NCBI RefSeq assembly: GCF_013409305.1
Contig: NZ_JACBZJ010000001.1
Coordinates: forward strand, 1,364,001-1,428,000
Source: Cellulomonas soli
GTDB lineage: Bacteria > Actinomycetota > Actinomycetes > Actinomycetales > Cellulomonadaceae
Length of the DNA: 64,000 bases
Direction of reading: 5' to 3'
Shown: positions 7,822-15,810 of the stretch, piece by piece
How positions within the stretch are numbered: the first letter of the stretch is position 1
Layout of the letters: every line of letters begins with the position of its first letter
Position numbers and translations under genes: made by a program
The notes under the pieces: model-generated
What the model saw: only the letters and a program-made list of their open reading frames with translations
The model's database searches: none
What the model was told of the DNA's origin: nothing

Positions 7822-8799
7822 TCAGCTCTCCGGGCGCCCCGCTCGCCAGTAGCCCATGAACGCGACGGACCTGCGGTCGACCCCGCACCCGGCGACCAGG
7901 TGCCGCCGCAGCGTCTTGATGACCCCGGCCTCGCCGGCGAGCCAGGCGTAGAGGGCGGTCGAGGAGCGCAGAGGCGCGCCGTGCTCGTCGACGGGCGTCT
8001 CCCACAGCAGGCCGGTCTCGATGTCGACGTCCTCGAGCTCGACCTCGGGCGCGGGTGCCTGGCCGGGCAGCAGCCGGGCGGCGGCCTGCACGGCGGGGAC
8101 GAGCAGGTCGCCGTGCGGGCGGCCGTCGCGGCCGTACCAGCGGACGGTCACCCCGGCGGGGGCGGCCAGGTCGATGTGGTCGTCGCCGTGCGGCATCTCG
8201 ATGAGGGCCTCGCCGCGCGCGTCGGCGGGGAGGCGTTCGAGGATGCCGGCGATGGCGGGCAGGGCGGTCTCGTCGCCGGCGATGAGGAGGCGGTCGGCGT
8301 GCGCGGGCGGGACGAAGTCGACGCCGCCGTGCGGACCGTCGGCCTCGGCGTTGGGGCCGAGGATGACGAGCTCGTCGCCGGGCACGGCCTGGCCGGCCCA
8401 GCGGGAGGCGGGGCCGGTGTCGCCGTGCAGGACGACGTCGACGTCGAGTTCGCGCACCTCGGGCCGGACCCCGCGGGCGGTGTAGGTGCGGATGGGGTGG
8501 CGGCGGTCGTCGGGCAGGACGCGGTAGCGGCCGTACCAGTCGTTGTCGGCGCCGAGCTCGATGAGCTCGTCGTAGGCGAGGCCGGCGAGCGGCAGGAAGA
8601 ACTTGATGCGCTGGTCGAACCCGTTGTCGGCGAACTGGTGCAGGTCGTCGCCGGTGAACGTCAGGCGCCGCACGCTGGGGCACAGCTGTTCGGTGCGGGC
8701 CAGTCGCACGGAGAACATGCGGAACGGCAGCACAGTGGGGGCGGTGGCTGAGGCCTCGGCCTGCTCGGCGATCGTCGACACGGAGGTCAGGTTAGCCAT
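7822..8799 (-). CDS. Siderophore-interacting protein (ferric-siderophore reductase, ViuB/YqjH-like)
   Basis: 325 residues. The N-terminal FAD-binding barrel shows the RTYTAR motif near residue 102, preceded by RVLPDDRRHPI. The C-terminal NAD(P)H-binding domain includes LLIAGDETALPAIAGIL (about residues 168-184) and ends with the conserved SVAFMGYWRAGR. Such enzymes reduce ferric siderophores in the cytosol to release iron. The ATG is embedded in an IdeR/DmdR-type iron box (8787-8805), so expression should rise on iron starvation. The gene lies 21 bp downstream of the VIT exporter gene. A partial, decayed copy of its 3' half is found at 6121-6238. Confidence 0.9.
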   Translation of the reverse strand: MANLTSVSTIAEQAEASATAPTVLPFRMFSVRLARTEQLCPSVRRLTFTGDDLHQFADNGFDQRIKFFLPLAGLAYDELIELGADNDWYGRYRVLPDDRRHPIRTYTARGVRPEVRELDVDVVLHGDTGPASRWAGQAVPGDELVILGPNAEADGPHGGVDFVPPAHADRLLIAGDETALPAIAGILERLPADARGEALIEMPHGDDHIDLAAPAGVTVRWYGRDGRPHGDLLVPAVQAAARLLPGQAPAPEVELEDVDIETGLLWETPVDEHGAPLRSSTALYAWLAGEAGVIKTLRRHLVAGCGVDRRSVAFMGYWRAGRPES

Positions 8800-8805
8800 A
8801 CCTCA
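8787..8805 (-). promoter_or_regulatory. IdeR/DmdR-type iron box over the start codon
   Basis: On the minus strand the 19-mer TGAGGTATGGCTAACCTGA matches the consensus TTAGGTTAGGCTAACCTAA at 15 of 19 positions. It overlaps the ATG of the siderophore-interacting protein, which suggests a leaderless or very short-leader transcript blocked by the iron-loaded regulator. The consensus is remembered, not searched. Confidence 0.65.
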
Positions 8806-8820
8806 CCGAGCATGGCCAGA

Positions 8821-9963
8821 TCAGATGCCGGAGGACCCGAACGTCAGACCGAGCAGGTACGTCGCCGCGGCCGCGCCGTAACCGATCGCGAGCTGGCGCA
8901 GCGCCCGCTTGAACGGCGACGTGCCCGACAGCAGCCCGACCGTCGCACCCGTCAGGAGCAGCGCGATCCCGACCAGACCCGCCGACCACACGACCGCCAC
9001 CAACCCCTCCGCGCCGAACAGGTAGGGCAGCACCGGGATCGCCGCACCCGAGGCGAAGAAGCAGAAGCTGGTCACCGCCGCACCCAGGGCCGTGCCGATC
9101 GTCTCGTGCTCGTCGACCTCCTCGACGTCCTGCGGGTCGACGCCTTCGGGCAGCTCGACGGGCAGGCCGCCCGTGCCCAGGTCACGTGGGTGCTCGTCCC
9201 CGCCGAGCACCAGGACGGCACGGGCCTGCGCGTCCTCGGCGGACATCCCTCGCGCCCGGTAGACCAGGGCGAGCTCGTTCGCGTCGACGTCGAGGAACGG
9301 CAGTGCCCGGTGCGCGTGCGGGCCAGGCCGGGAGGCCTCGAGCAGCTCGCGCTGCGAACGCACCGACACGTACTCGCCGGCCCCCATCGACAACGCCCCC
9401 GCGAGCAGGCCCGCCAGGCCCGTCAGCAGCACCGTGGCAGTCGACGCACCGGCCGCACCGATGCCCAGGACCAGCGCCAGGTTGGACACCAGGCCGTCGT
9501 TCGCGCCGAACACCGCCGCACGGAACGTGCCGGACATCCGGTTGCGGCCACGGATGGCCAGGCCGCGCACGACCTCCTCGTGGATCCGCTCGTCGGCGGC
9601 CATCGTGGGCGTCGCGTCGGCCTCGTCGTCGTAGGCCGCGCGCCCCTCCGCGCGCTGGGCGAGCGCGAGCACGAAGACCGAGCCGAACCGGCGCGCCAAC
9701 CAGCCGAGCGTGCGGGTGCGGACGTCACCGGGCAGCGGCTTGCCGACGTCGTCGCCCAGCAGCGCGAGCCAGTGCTGCTCGTGCCGACCCTCGGCCTCCG
9801 CGAGCGCGAGCAGGATCGCCCGCTCCTCGCCGGTGCGACGGGAGGCCAGGTCGCGGTAGGCGGCAGCCTCGGCGCGCTCGTCCGCCAGGTAGCGCCGCCA
9901 ACGGCGGATCTGGGCGTTCGTGGGCGCGGGTCGGTCAGCCGAGAGGGGGGGCATGGGAGCCAT
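8821..9963 (-). CDS. Ferritin-like/VIT1 fusion: iron-manganese exporter of the MbfA type
   Basis: About 380 residues. The N-terminal third is a rubrerythrin/ferritin-like helical domain with the metal ligand pattern DERAEAAAYRDLASR and EAEGRHEQHW. The C-terminal two thirds form a VIT1/CCC1 membrane domain with FGANDGLVSNLALVLG, SMGAGEYVSVRSQREL and several C-terminal membrane helices. Fusion proteins of this kind export Fe(II) or Mn(II) and protect against metal excess and peroxide. I start at ATG 9963; ATG 9954 is equally possible and the track of open frame extends further without support. Its stop lies 21 bp from the siderophore reductase start, so iron efflux and iron release are neighbours. 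Confidence 0.87.
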   Translation of the reverse strand: MAPMPPLSADRPAPTNAQIRRWRRYLADERAEAAAYRDLASRRTGEERAILLALAEAEGRHEQHWLALLGDDVGKPLPGDVRTRTLGWLARRFGSVFVLALAQRAEGRAAYDDEADATPTMAADERIHEEVVRGLAIRGRNRMSGTFRAAVFGANDGLVSNLALVLGIGAAGASTATVLLTGLAGLLAGALSMGAGEYVSVRSQRELLEASRPGPHAHRALPFLDVDANELALVYRARGMSAEDAQARAVLVLGGDEHPRDLGTGGLPVELPEGVDPQDVEEVDEHETIGTALGAAVTSFCFFASGAAIPVLPYLFGAEGLVAVVWSAGLVGIALLLTGATVGLLSGTSPFKRALRQLAIGYGAAAATYLLGLTFGSSGI

Positions 9964-10022
9964 CGTGGCATCCGGACAGGGGCCGACGGGAGCCGCCGAG
10001 CCCTGTTCGGATGCCCGAATCG

Positions 10023-10061
10023 GGGCTTCCGGGATGCCGTCGCCGCGCACCCCGGAAGCCC
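10023..10061 (-). terminator. Inverted repeat, probable terminator of the NmrA-type reductase
   Basis: Perfect 11-bp arms GGGCTTCCGGG (10023-10033) and CCCGGAAGCCC (10051-10061) enclose a 17-nt loop, about 30 bp past the stop of the gene at 10093. A second small hairpin CCCGA-A-TCGGG overlaps its left arm. No T-run follows. Confidence 0.6.
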
Positions 10062-10092
10062 GTCACGGCTGTTGCTGCCTCGCGGGCGCGGG

Positions 10093-10947
10093 TCAGAGCA
10101 GGGCGCGCAGGCCCTCGACGAGCGGGGTCGTCGGGCGGCCGATGAGGTCGCGCAGGTCCGCGGTCGCGTCCGCGAGCCCGCCCTCGGCGATGCCGGCGTC
10201 GAGCGCGACGAGGAACCCGGCGGTGCCCTCGTCCAGACCGGCCGCGAGCAGGGCGGCCAGGTGCTCCTCGGACGTGACGTCCCGGTGCACGACCTCGCGG
10301 CCCAGCACCTGGGAGGCGGCGGCGGCGAACTCGTCGAACGTCCAGGCGACGTCGCCGCTGAGCTCGTAGACGCGTCCCTCGTGGCCCGTGCCCGTGAGCA
10401 GCGCGGCCAGACCGGCGGCGTAGTCGGAGCGGTCGGCGCTCGCCACCCGACCGCCGTGCGTGCTGGTCAGGACGACCCCCGTGGCCGCCGCCTGGGCGAG
10501 CGTGCCGTCGTAGTTCTCCGTGTACCAGTTGTTCCGCGCGAGGGTCCAGGCCAGGCCGGACGCCCGCAGCGCCTCCTCGGTGGCCTTGTGCTCAGGGGCC
10601 ACCGCGAGCGAGGTCGTGTCCGCGTGCGGGGCGGAGGTGTAGACGACCCGCTGCACGCCCGCGGCCTTGGCCGCCTCGATCGCCGCGACGTGCTGCGGGA
10701 CGCGTCGACCGACCTCCGAGCCGGAGACGAGCAGCAGCACCTCGGCGCCCGCGAACGCCGCCTCGAGCGTCGCGGGGGCGTCGAGGTCGGCGACGGCGAC
10801 CTGCACCCCGCGGGCGGCGAGATCGTCGAGACGCTCGACCCGGCGGCCGGTGGCGACGACGTCCGCAGCGGGGACGCCCGCGGCCAGCAGGTGGTCGACG
10901 ACGAGCCGGCCGAGGTGCCCGGTGGCACCGGTGACGACGAGAGACAT
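10093..10947 (-). CDS. NmrA-like NAD(P)H:quinone oxidoreductase (SDR, YtfG/QOR2-type)
   Basis: 284 residues of the atypical short-chain dehydrogenase fold. The N-terminal dinucleotide-binding loop VTGATGHLGRLVVDHLLA is at residues 5-22. VYTSAPHADTT (about 100-110) and the segment ARNNWYTENY (about 140) are typical of the NmrA/QOR2 group. The catalytic Tyr-x3-Lys of classical SDRs is absent, as is normal for this subgroup. The start at ATG 10947 is fixed by a strong AGGAG just upstream; the open frame continues upstream without a better start. It is divergent from the FKBP lipoprotein over a 216-bp spacer. The likely role is quinone or aldehyde stress. Confidence 0.82.
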   Translation of the reverse strand: MSLVVTGATGHLGRLVVDHLLAAGVPAADVVATGRRVERLDDLAARGVQVAVADLDAPATLEAAFAGAEVLLLVSGSEVGRRVPQHVAAIEAAKAAGVQRVVYTSAPHADTTSLAVAPEHKATEEALRASGLAWTLARNNWYTENYDGTLAQAAATGVVLTSTHGGRVASADRSDYAAGLAALLTGTGHEGRVYELSGDVAWTFDEFAAAASQVLGREVVHRDVTSEEHLAALLAAGLDEGTAGFLVALDAGIAEGGLADATADLRDLIGRPTTPLVEGLRALL

Positions 10948-11163
10948 GGAGCTCCTCCTCAGACAGACGACCGACGGAGGGCCGGCCACCCTCACCAACC
11001 GGCGGGGCCCGGTCCTGCTTCCCGCGACCCCGCCCCGGACCTCGATCCGGGTCCCGATCCGGGTCCTGGATATACCGAACGCTCAGCAGACGCCCAGGAA
11101 CACCGCGTACCGTTGCCCGCGTCCGCCGCCCGTCGAGGTGGCTCCCCGACGACGGAGGAACTC

Positions 11164-12114
11164 GTGCGCCGCACGTACGCCGCCCCGCTGGCAGCTGCCG
11201 GCCTCGCCCTGACGCTGCTGCTGTCCGCCTGCGGAGGCAGCTCCGGTGCCGCCGACCCGACCGCCTCGCCGAGCGAGACGGCCACGGCCGCTGCGACCGC
11301 TTCGCCCGAGGACGTCGCCGCGCTCGCCGAGGTCACCCTCGAGGGCGACGCGGGCGCGCAGCCCACGATCACGCTCCCGACGACGCCGTTCACGCTGGCC
11401 GGCACGGTCGCGCGCGTCGTCGACGAGGGCACGGGCGCCGACATCAAGGACGGCCAGGTCGTCGTCATCGACTTCGTCTCCGTCGACGGCTCCGACGGCT
11501 CGGTCGTCTCCGAGACCTACACGAGCTCGCCGACGACGATCACCATGGGCGACCCGAACATCATCGAGGCCCTCACCGACGTGCTGACCGGCCAGAAGGT
11601 CGGCGTGCGGGCCCTGCTCGGCATCGGCTCGACCGACGCGACGCAGATCATGGCCATCGAGGTCGTCGACGTCCGTGACGTCCCGGCCCGTGCCGAGGGT
11701 GACGCCGTGGCCCCGGTCGACGGCCTGCCGGTCGTCACGCTGGCCGATGACGGCGAGCCGAGCATCACCGCCGCGACCGGCACCGCCCCGACGGAGCTCG
11801 TCGTGCAGCCGCTCATCAAGGGCGCCGGTGCCGCGGTCGAGTCCGGCCAGACCGTCACCGTGAAGTACTCCGGCTGGCTGTGGGACGGCACCGCGTTCGA
11901 CTCCTCGTGGACGTCGGACACGACGTTCTCGTTCACCGTCGGCTCCGGCCAGGTCATCGACGGCTGGGACCAGGGCGTCGTCGGCCAGACCGTCGGCAGC
12001 CAGGTGCTGCTGGTCGTCCCGCCGTCGCTCGGCTACGGCGACACCGAGACCGGGTCCATCCCGGCCGGGTCCACGCTGGTGTTCGTCGTCGACATCCTCG
12101 ACGCGGTCGCCTGA
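11164..12114 (+). CDS. Lipoprotein with two FKBP-type peptidyl-prolyl isomerase domains
   Basis: 316 residues from GTG 11164, preceded by GGAGGAAC. A lipoprotein signal ends at the lipobox LLSACGG (Cys near residue 23), then a Ser/Thr/Ala-rich spacer. A degenerate FKBP domain covers about 75-180 (QVVVIDFVSVDGSDG). A canonical one covers about 210-316, with VKYSGWLWDGTAFDSSW, VIDGWDQGVVG and PPSLGYGD followed by IPAGSTLVFVVDIL. The second domain keeps the FKBP active-site aromatics, so it should catalyse proline isomerisation outside the membrane. The first has probably lost activity. Target proteins unknown. Confidence 0.88.
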   Translation: MRRTYAAPLAAAGLALTLLLSACGGSSGAADPTASPSETATAAATASPEDVAALAEVTLEGDAGAQPTITLPTTPFTLAGTVARVVDEGTGADIKDGQVVVIDFVSVDGSDGSVVSETYTSSPTTITMGDPNIIEALTDVLTGQKVGVRALLGIGSTDATQIMAIEVVDVRDVPARAEGDAVAPVDGLPVVTLADDGEPSITAATGTAPTELVVQPLIKGAGAAVESGQTVTVKYSGWLWDGTAFDSSWTSDTTFSFTVGSGQVIDGWDQGVVGQTVGSQVLLVVPPSLGYGDTETGSIPAGSTLVFVVDILDAVA

Positions 12115-12172
12115 CCTGACCTGCACGGGCCCGCGACGCGGGCAGCGTCCGTGACGCGACCGGTGACAGCCT

Positions 12173-12221
12173 GACGGCCGTCCGCCCCCTGGGACCCACG
12201 TCCTGCGGGCGGGCGGCCGTC
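12173..12221 (+). terminator. Strong hairpin terminator after the FKBP lipoprotein gene
   Basis: Fifteen-base arms (12173-12187 and 12207-12221) pair with a single G-U wobble around a 19-nt loop. It lies about 60 bp after the stop at 12114 and just before the EF-G paralogue. No T-tract follows, as is common in high-GC actinobacteria. Confidence 0.65.
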
Positions 12222-12264
12222 GTCACTACTCTGACGGGAAGACCGGCTCTCCCTTGGAGACGAC

Positions 12265-14322
12265 ATGGACCAGGCAATGACGCCGCGGATCCGCACGGTG
12301 GCCCTCGTGGGCCAGAGCGGCTCGGGCAAGACCACGCTCGCCGAAGCCCTCCTGCACCGAGCCGGGGTCGTCACCCGCGCCGGTCGCGTCGAGGACGGCT
12401 CGACGGTCACCGACCACGAACCCGAGGAGATCGCCCGCGGGCTGTCCCTCGGACTGGCAGTCGCCCCCTTTCCCTGGCGGGCACCTGATGGGCTGACGTA
12501 CGACGTCACCCTGCTCGACACCCCCGGCACCGCGGACTTCGCGGGGGCCGTCGACGCCGCCCTGGCGGTCGCGGACCTCGCGCTCGTCGTGGTCAGCGCC
12601 GTCGACGGCGTGCAGGCCGGGACGCACCAGGCGTGGAAGGCCGCCGCCGAGGCCGGGATCCCCCGCATGGTCGTCGTGACCAAGGAGGACAAGGCGCGCG
12701 CCGACTTCCGGCACGTGCTGGCCGACCTGCGTGAGGCGTTCGGCGAGGGGCTCGTGGCCCTGGAGCTGCCGCTGGGCGAGGAGCAGGCGTTCGGCGGGGT
12801 CGCCGACGTGCTCAGCGAGGAGCCGTGGGAGTACGCGCCCGACGGCACCCATCACGCGGGCACGATGCCCGCCGCCCTGGCGGACGAGGAGCACCGGCTG
12901 CACGAGGCGGTCACCGAGGAGATCGTCGCGCACGACGACGACCAGCTCGAGAGGTACCTGTCCGGCGACGTGCCCACGGCCGCCGAGCTGGAGCGCACGC
13001 TCGCCCACGAGGTGCGGGACCTGGAGGCGTTCCCCGTGCTCGTCGCGTCCGGGCTGACCGAGGTCGGCGTGGACCGGCTGGCCGACCTGCTGTGCGAGCT
13101 GGGCCCCTCGCCCGCCGACCGGGACTCCCGCGTGCTCGCCGGCGACCTGGACGTGCCGGTGTCCGCCGACCCGTCCGGACCTGCGCTCCTGCACGCGTTC
13201 CGCACGGTCGCCGACCCGTTCGTCGGCCAGATGACGATGTTCCGCGTGCTGTCCGGCACGGTGCGCCCGGGCGACAAGCTGCTCAACACGACGACGAAGA
13301 CCGAGGAGCGGCTGCCCGGGCTGTTCCGCCTGCGCGGCAAGGAGCACGTGCCGACCGACCAGGTCGTGGCCGGGGAGATCGCGGCCGTCGCCAAGCTGAC
13401 CGGCACGCCCACGGGCTCGCTGCTGACCGCCCGGGTCGGCGCCGGTCCTGCCGTGATCGCGCCGCCGACGCGACCCCGGCCCGCGGTGTACGCGCTCGCG
13501 CTCGAACCCGTCACGCAGTCCGACGACGACCGGCTCTCGGCCGCGCTGGCCCGGCTCGTCGCGGAGGACCCAACGCTCGTCATCGACCGCTCGACCGACC
13601 GGACCGTGCTGCGCGGGCTCGGGGACACGCACCTGGCCGTCGCCCTCGAACGGCTCGCCCGCGTGTTCGGCGTGCACGTGACGACCTCGCCGGTGCCCGT
13701 CGGGTACCGGGAGACCATCGCGCGCGAGGTCGAGGCCGAGGGCAAGGTCAAGAAGCAGTCCGGCGGGCACGGGCAGTACGCGGTCGTGCAGCTGCGCGTC
13801 TCGCCGCTGCCGCACGGCACCGGGTTCGAGTTCGTCGACTCGGTCGTCGGCGGCGCGATCCCCCGCTCGTACCTGCCTGCCGTGCACCGCGGCGTCACCG
13901 AGGCCATGGCCACGGGCGGCCCGCACGGCTACCCCGTCGTCGACCTGCGCGTCGAGGTCTTCGACGGCAAGTCCCACTCGGTCGACTCCTCGGACATGGC
14001 GTTCCGCACGGCCGCGGCCGTGGGGGTCAAGGAGGCGTTGCAGGCGGCCGGCACGACCGTGCTCGAGCCCGTCAGCCACGTGTCCGTCACGGTGCCGAGC
14101 GCCACGCAGGGCGACGTGATGAGCGACCTGTCCTCCCGGCGGGGGCACATCACGACGACGACGTCGCTCGACGACGGTCTGGTGCGCATCGAGGCGACCG
14201 TGCCCGAGGCCGAGCTGACCCGCTACGTGCTCGACCTGCGCTCGATCACCGGCGGGCGGGCCGAGCTGGTCATGTCCCCCGACCGTTTCGAGGTGTGCCC
14301 CGACCACCTGCTGCCGGCCTGA
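12265..14322 (+). CDS. Elongation factor G-like GTPase (EF-G2 / FusA2 type)
   Basis: 685 residues, close to full EF-G length. The GTPase motifs are G1 GQSGSGKTT (16-24), G3 DTPGTADF (about 90) and a G4 variant TKED instead of NKxD. Domains II to V follow, including the domain IV entry GHGQYAVVQLRV and the domain V end near residue 670. Actinobacteria often carry this non-canonical EF-G in addition to the housekeeping copy; its role in ribosome function is not settled. The true fusA normally lies in the str operon, which is not here. ATG 12265 is chosen; ATG 12277 is an alternative. A leading terminator and trailing palindrome isolate it as a single transcription unit with the MazG-like gene. 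Confidence 0.85.
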   Translation: MDQAMTPRIRTVALVGQSGSGKTTLAEALLHRAGVVTRAGRVEDGSTVTDHEPEEIARGLSLGLAVAPFPWRAPDGLTYDVTLLDTPGTADFAGAVDAALAVADLALVVVSAVDGVQAGTHQAWKAAAEAGIPRMVVVTKEDKARADFRHVLADLREAFGEGLVALELPLGEEQAFGGVADVLSEEPWEYAPDGTHHAGTMPAALADEEHRLHEAVTEEIVAHDDDQLERYLSGDVPTAAELERTLAHEVRDLEAFPVLVASGLTEVGVDRLADLLCELGPSPADRDSRVLAGDLDVPVSADPSGPALLHAFRTVADPFVGQMTMFRVLSGTVRPGDKLLNTTTKTEERLPGLFRLRGKEHVPTDQVVAGEIAAVAKLTGTPTGSLLTARVGAGPAVIAPPTRPRPAVYALALEPVTQSDDDRLSAALARLVAEDPTLVIDRSTDRTVLRGLGDTHLAVALERLARVFGVHVTTSPVPVGYRETIAREVEAEGKVKKQSGGHGQYAVVQLRVSPLPHGTGFEFVDSVVGGAIPRSYLPAVHRGVTEAMATGGPHGYPVVDLRVEVFDGKSHSVDSSDMAFRTAAAVGVKEALQAAGTTVLEPVSHVSVTVPSATQGDVMSDLSSRRGHITTTTSLDDGLVRIEATVPEAELTRYVLDLRSITGGRAELVMSPDRFEVCPDHLLPA

Positions 14323-14363
14323 CGCCGGGCCGGCCCGGCCTCCCGCTGTGCGAGGCTGGGCCG

Positions 14364-14729
14364 GTGGACGCCGACGCGCAGGAGCAGGAGATCGCCGAGC
14401 TGACCAGGCTCGTGCGGGAGTTCTCGGTCGAGCGCGACTGGGAGCAGTTCCACGACCCGAAGTCGCTCGTGCTCGCCCTGGTCGGCGAGGTCGGGGAGCT
14501 CGCCGAGCTGTTCCAGTGGATCCCCGCCGACCGCGCCGCCACCGAGTTCGGCCCCGAGGGACGCCAGCGGCGTGCCGCCGAGGAGATGGCCGACGTCCTC
14601 GTCTACCTGGTGCGGCTGGCCGACGTGCTGGGCGTCGACCTCGGTGCGGCCGCACGCGCCAAGCTCGCCGACTCCCGCCGGCGGTTCCCGGCCGACGAGC
14701 TGCGGGGCGTCGCGCCGCACAAGGCCTGA
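14364..14729 (+). CDS. MazG-like nucleotide pyrophosphohydrolase
   Basis: 121 residues of the all-alpha NTP pyrophosphatase fold. The metal-binding pattern is present: GEVGELAELFQW (about 40-51) with its two glutamates, then AEEMADVLVYLVRLADVLG (about 72-90) with Glu and Asp. The size and the WEQFHDPKSLVLAL start fit the dCTP/XTP pyrophosphatase (XTP3TPA-like) group, which cleans non-canonical or excess nucleotides. GTG 14364 is the first possible start after the upstream gene. It follows the EF-G paralogue by 41 bp, across a GC-rich 16-bp palindrome (14324-14339) that might attenuate transcription. Confidence 0.85.
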   Translation: MDADAQEQEIAELTRLVREFSVERDWEQFHDPKSLVLALVGEVGELAELFQWIPADRAATEFGPEGRQRRAAEEMADVLVYLVRLADVLGVDLGAAARAKLADSRRRFPADELRGVAPHKA

Positions 14730-14739
14730 CGGCGACGGA

Positions 14740-14775
14740 CGGGCGTCACCTCCGGGCCTACTGAGGTGACGCCCG
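14740..14775. terminator. Bidirectional terminator between convergent genes
   Basis: A perfect 13-bp stem (14740-14752 with 14763-14775) and 10-nt loop lies between the MazG-like stop (14729) and the membrane protein stop (14786). Confidence 0.8.
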
Positions 14776-14785
14776 CCTGGCCAGT

Positions 14786-15499
14786 TCAGTCGTCGGCGAG
14801 GCAGAGGAAGCTGTCGTCCAGCTCCACGTAGGCGGTCGCGTCCAGCGAGCACTGCTCGGGGTCGGACACCTCGCCGACCGCCAGGAACTCGTGGTCGGAG
14901 TCGCACGCCACCTGCTGCATCGTCGAGTTGTCGACGACCTCCCAGCACGAGCCGGTGGCCTCGGCCTCCGTCGGCTCCGACATCTTCGCGTCGAGGAACT
15001 GGCCGGCACCGGCCAGGCCGACACCCACCGCGGCGACCAGACCCACGGCGGCCAGCGCCCACCCAGGCCGTCCGAGCGCCGGGGCGCCGGCTCCGCGTGC
15101 CGTCTTGTACGCGGCGAACGAGCGCACCAGCAGGATCACGCCGAAGATCAGGCCACCGGTCCACACCACCCCGCCGCGGTCCGAGGCGAGCAGGGCCGAC
15201 CCGCCGCCGAGGACGAGGACCGCGACACCGGCCCAGAACGTCAGCACGGCGCCACGCAGGGCCTTGGCGCCCTCCTCGCCGGGTGCGACCTCGGGCGGCG
15301 CGATCTCGGCGCCGGCGTAGCCGTACACGGGCGCCGGAGGCGTCGCGTCGGCCGCGGGGCCCGCGGGGTCTGCGGGGACCGCCGCCGCCTCGAGCGCGGG
15401 TGCCGGAACCTCGACGGTGGGCGGGTCGATCTGAGAGGCCGGAGCCGCATCGGGGCTCTGGTCGGGTGTGGCGGGCTGGTCGCTCTCGGGAGTCGTCAT
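14786..15499 (-). CDS. Proline-rich multi-pass membrane protein with extracytoplasmic Cys domain
   Basis: 237 residues. A disordered Pro/Ala/Asp-rich N-terminus of about 75 residues is followed by three membrane helices (GAVLTFWAGVAVLVLGGGSA; GVVWTGGLIFGVILLV; WALAAVGLVAAVGVGLAG). A roughly 60-residue C-terminal domain holds three cysteines (GSCWEVV, QVACDSDHEF, EQCSLD) and the terminal FLCLADD. The tail resembles the septum-formation-like domains common on actinobacterial membrane proteins, but I cannot name the family. ATG 15499 is chosen; a TTG twelve bases upstream is possible. Confidence 0.55.
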   Translation of the reverse strand: MTTPESDQPATPDQSPDAAPASQIDPPTVEVPAPALEAAAVPADPAGPAADATPPAPVYGYAGAEIAPPEVAPGEEGAKALRGAVLTFWAGVAVLVLGGGSALLASDRGGVVWTGGLIFGVILLVRSFAAYKTARGAGAPALGRPGWALAAVGLVAAVGVGLAGAGQFLDAKMSEPTEAEATGSCWEVVDNSTMQQVACDSDHEFLAVGEVSDPEQCSLDATAYVELDDSFLCLADD

Positions 15500-15639
15500 G
15501 AGGGAATTCAACTGGTGCGCGATCCCTCAGGGGGCTGATTCGACGTACGGATCTCAGGCGGCACCCAGATGGCGCACGGACGGCTCACAGTCGGCCTCTC
15601 ATCCCCGTCGCCGATGCCGAGCCGTGAGGCGCAGGAGCG

Positions 15640-15777
15640 ACAGCAGCCCCACCACCGGCCCGTCGGCCACCGGCATCGCCGTGATCCGCCCGAACAGGTC
15701 ATACGACCGCGACGAGCCACCCGCGGCACTCGGCGACACCAACCCATCCGCACTGCCATACGACGATGTCAGTGGCG
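15640..15777 (-). pseudogene. Displaced rhs (YD-repeat) fragment
   Basis: In the minus-strand frame this piece reads SYDLFGRITAMPVADGPVVG, matching SYDLFGRVTAMPVAGGSVVA in the intact Rhs protein, with VTSSY-like sequence upstream. At DNA level 15665-15708 is identical to 17329-17372 at 43 of 44 bases by hand count. It has no start and no rhs core, and runs into unrelated sequence at both ends. This occupies most of the 311-bp gap between the membrane protein gene and the immunity gene. It is a typical trace of Rhs tip exchange. Confidence 0.78.
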
Positions 15778-15787
15778 TACCTGATAC

Positions 15788-15810
15788 GAGTCGGTATGAC
15801 CTACCGATTC
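15788..15810 (-). terminator. Hairpin directly after the candidate immunity gene
   Basis: Nine-base arms (15788-15796 with 15802-15810, one G-U pair) and a 5-nt loop start at the base following the TAG stop of the immunity gene. It probably ends the toxin-immunity transcript. Confidence 0.55.

Noticed and set aside
8812..11150. Long open frame on the plus strand running into the FKBP lipoprotein gene
   Set aside because: It is a shadow of the minus-strand VIT and NmrA genes caused by high GC. The real gene starts at GTG 11164 with a Shine-Dalgarno and a lipoprotein signal.
14324..14339. Perfect 16-bp GC palindrome between the EF-G paralogue and the MazG-like gene
   Set aside because: Considered as a terminator or operator, but a gapless palindrome of G and C arises easily at this composition and has no loop, so I did not list it as a feature.
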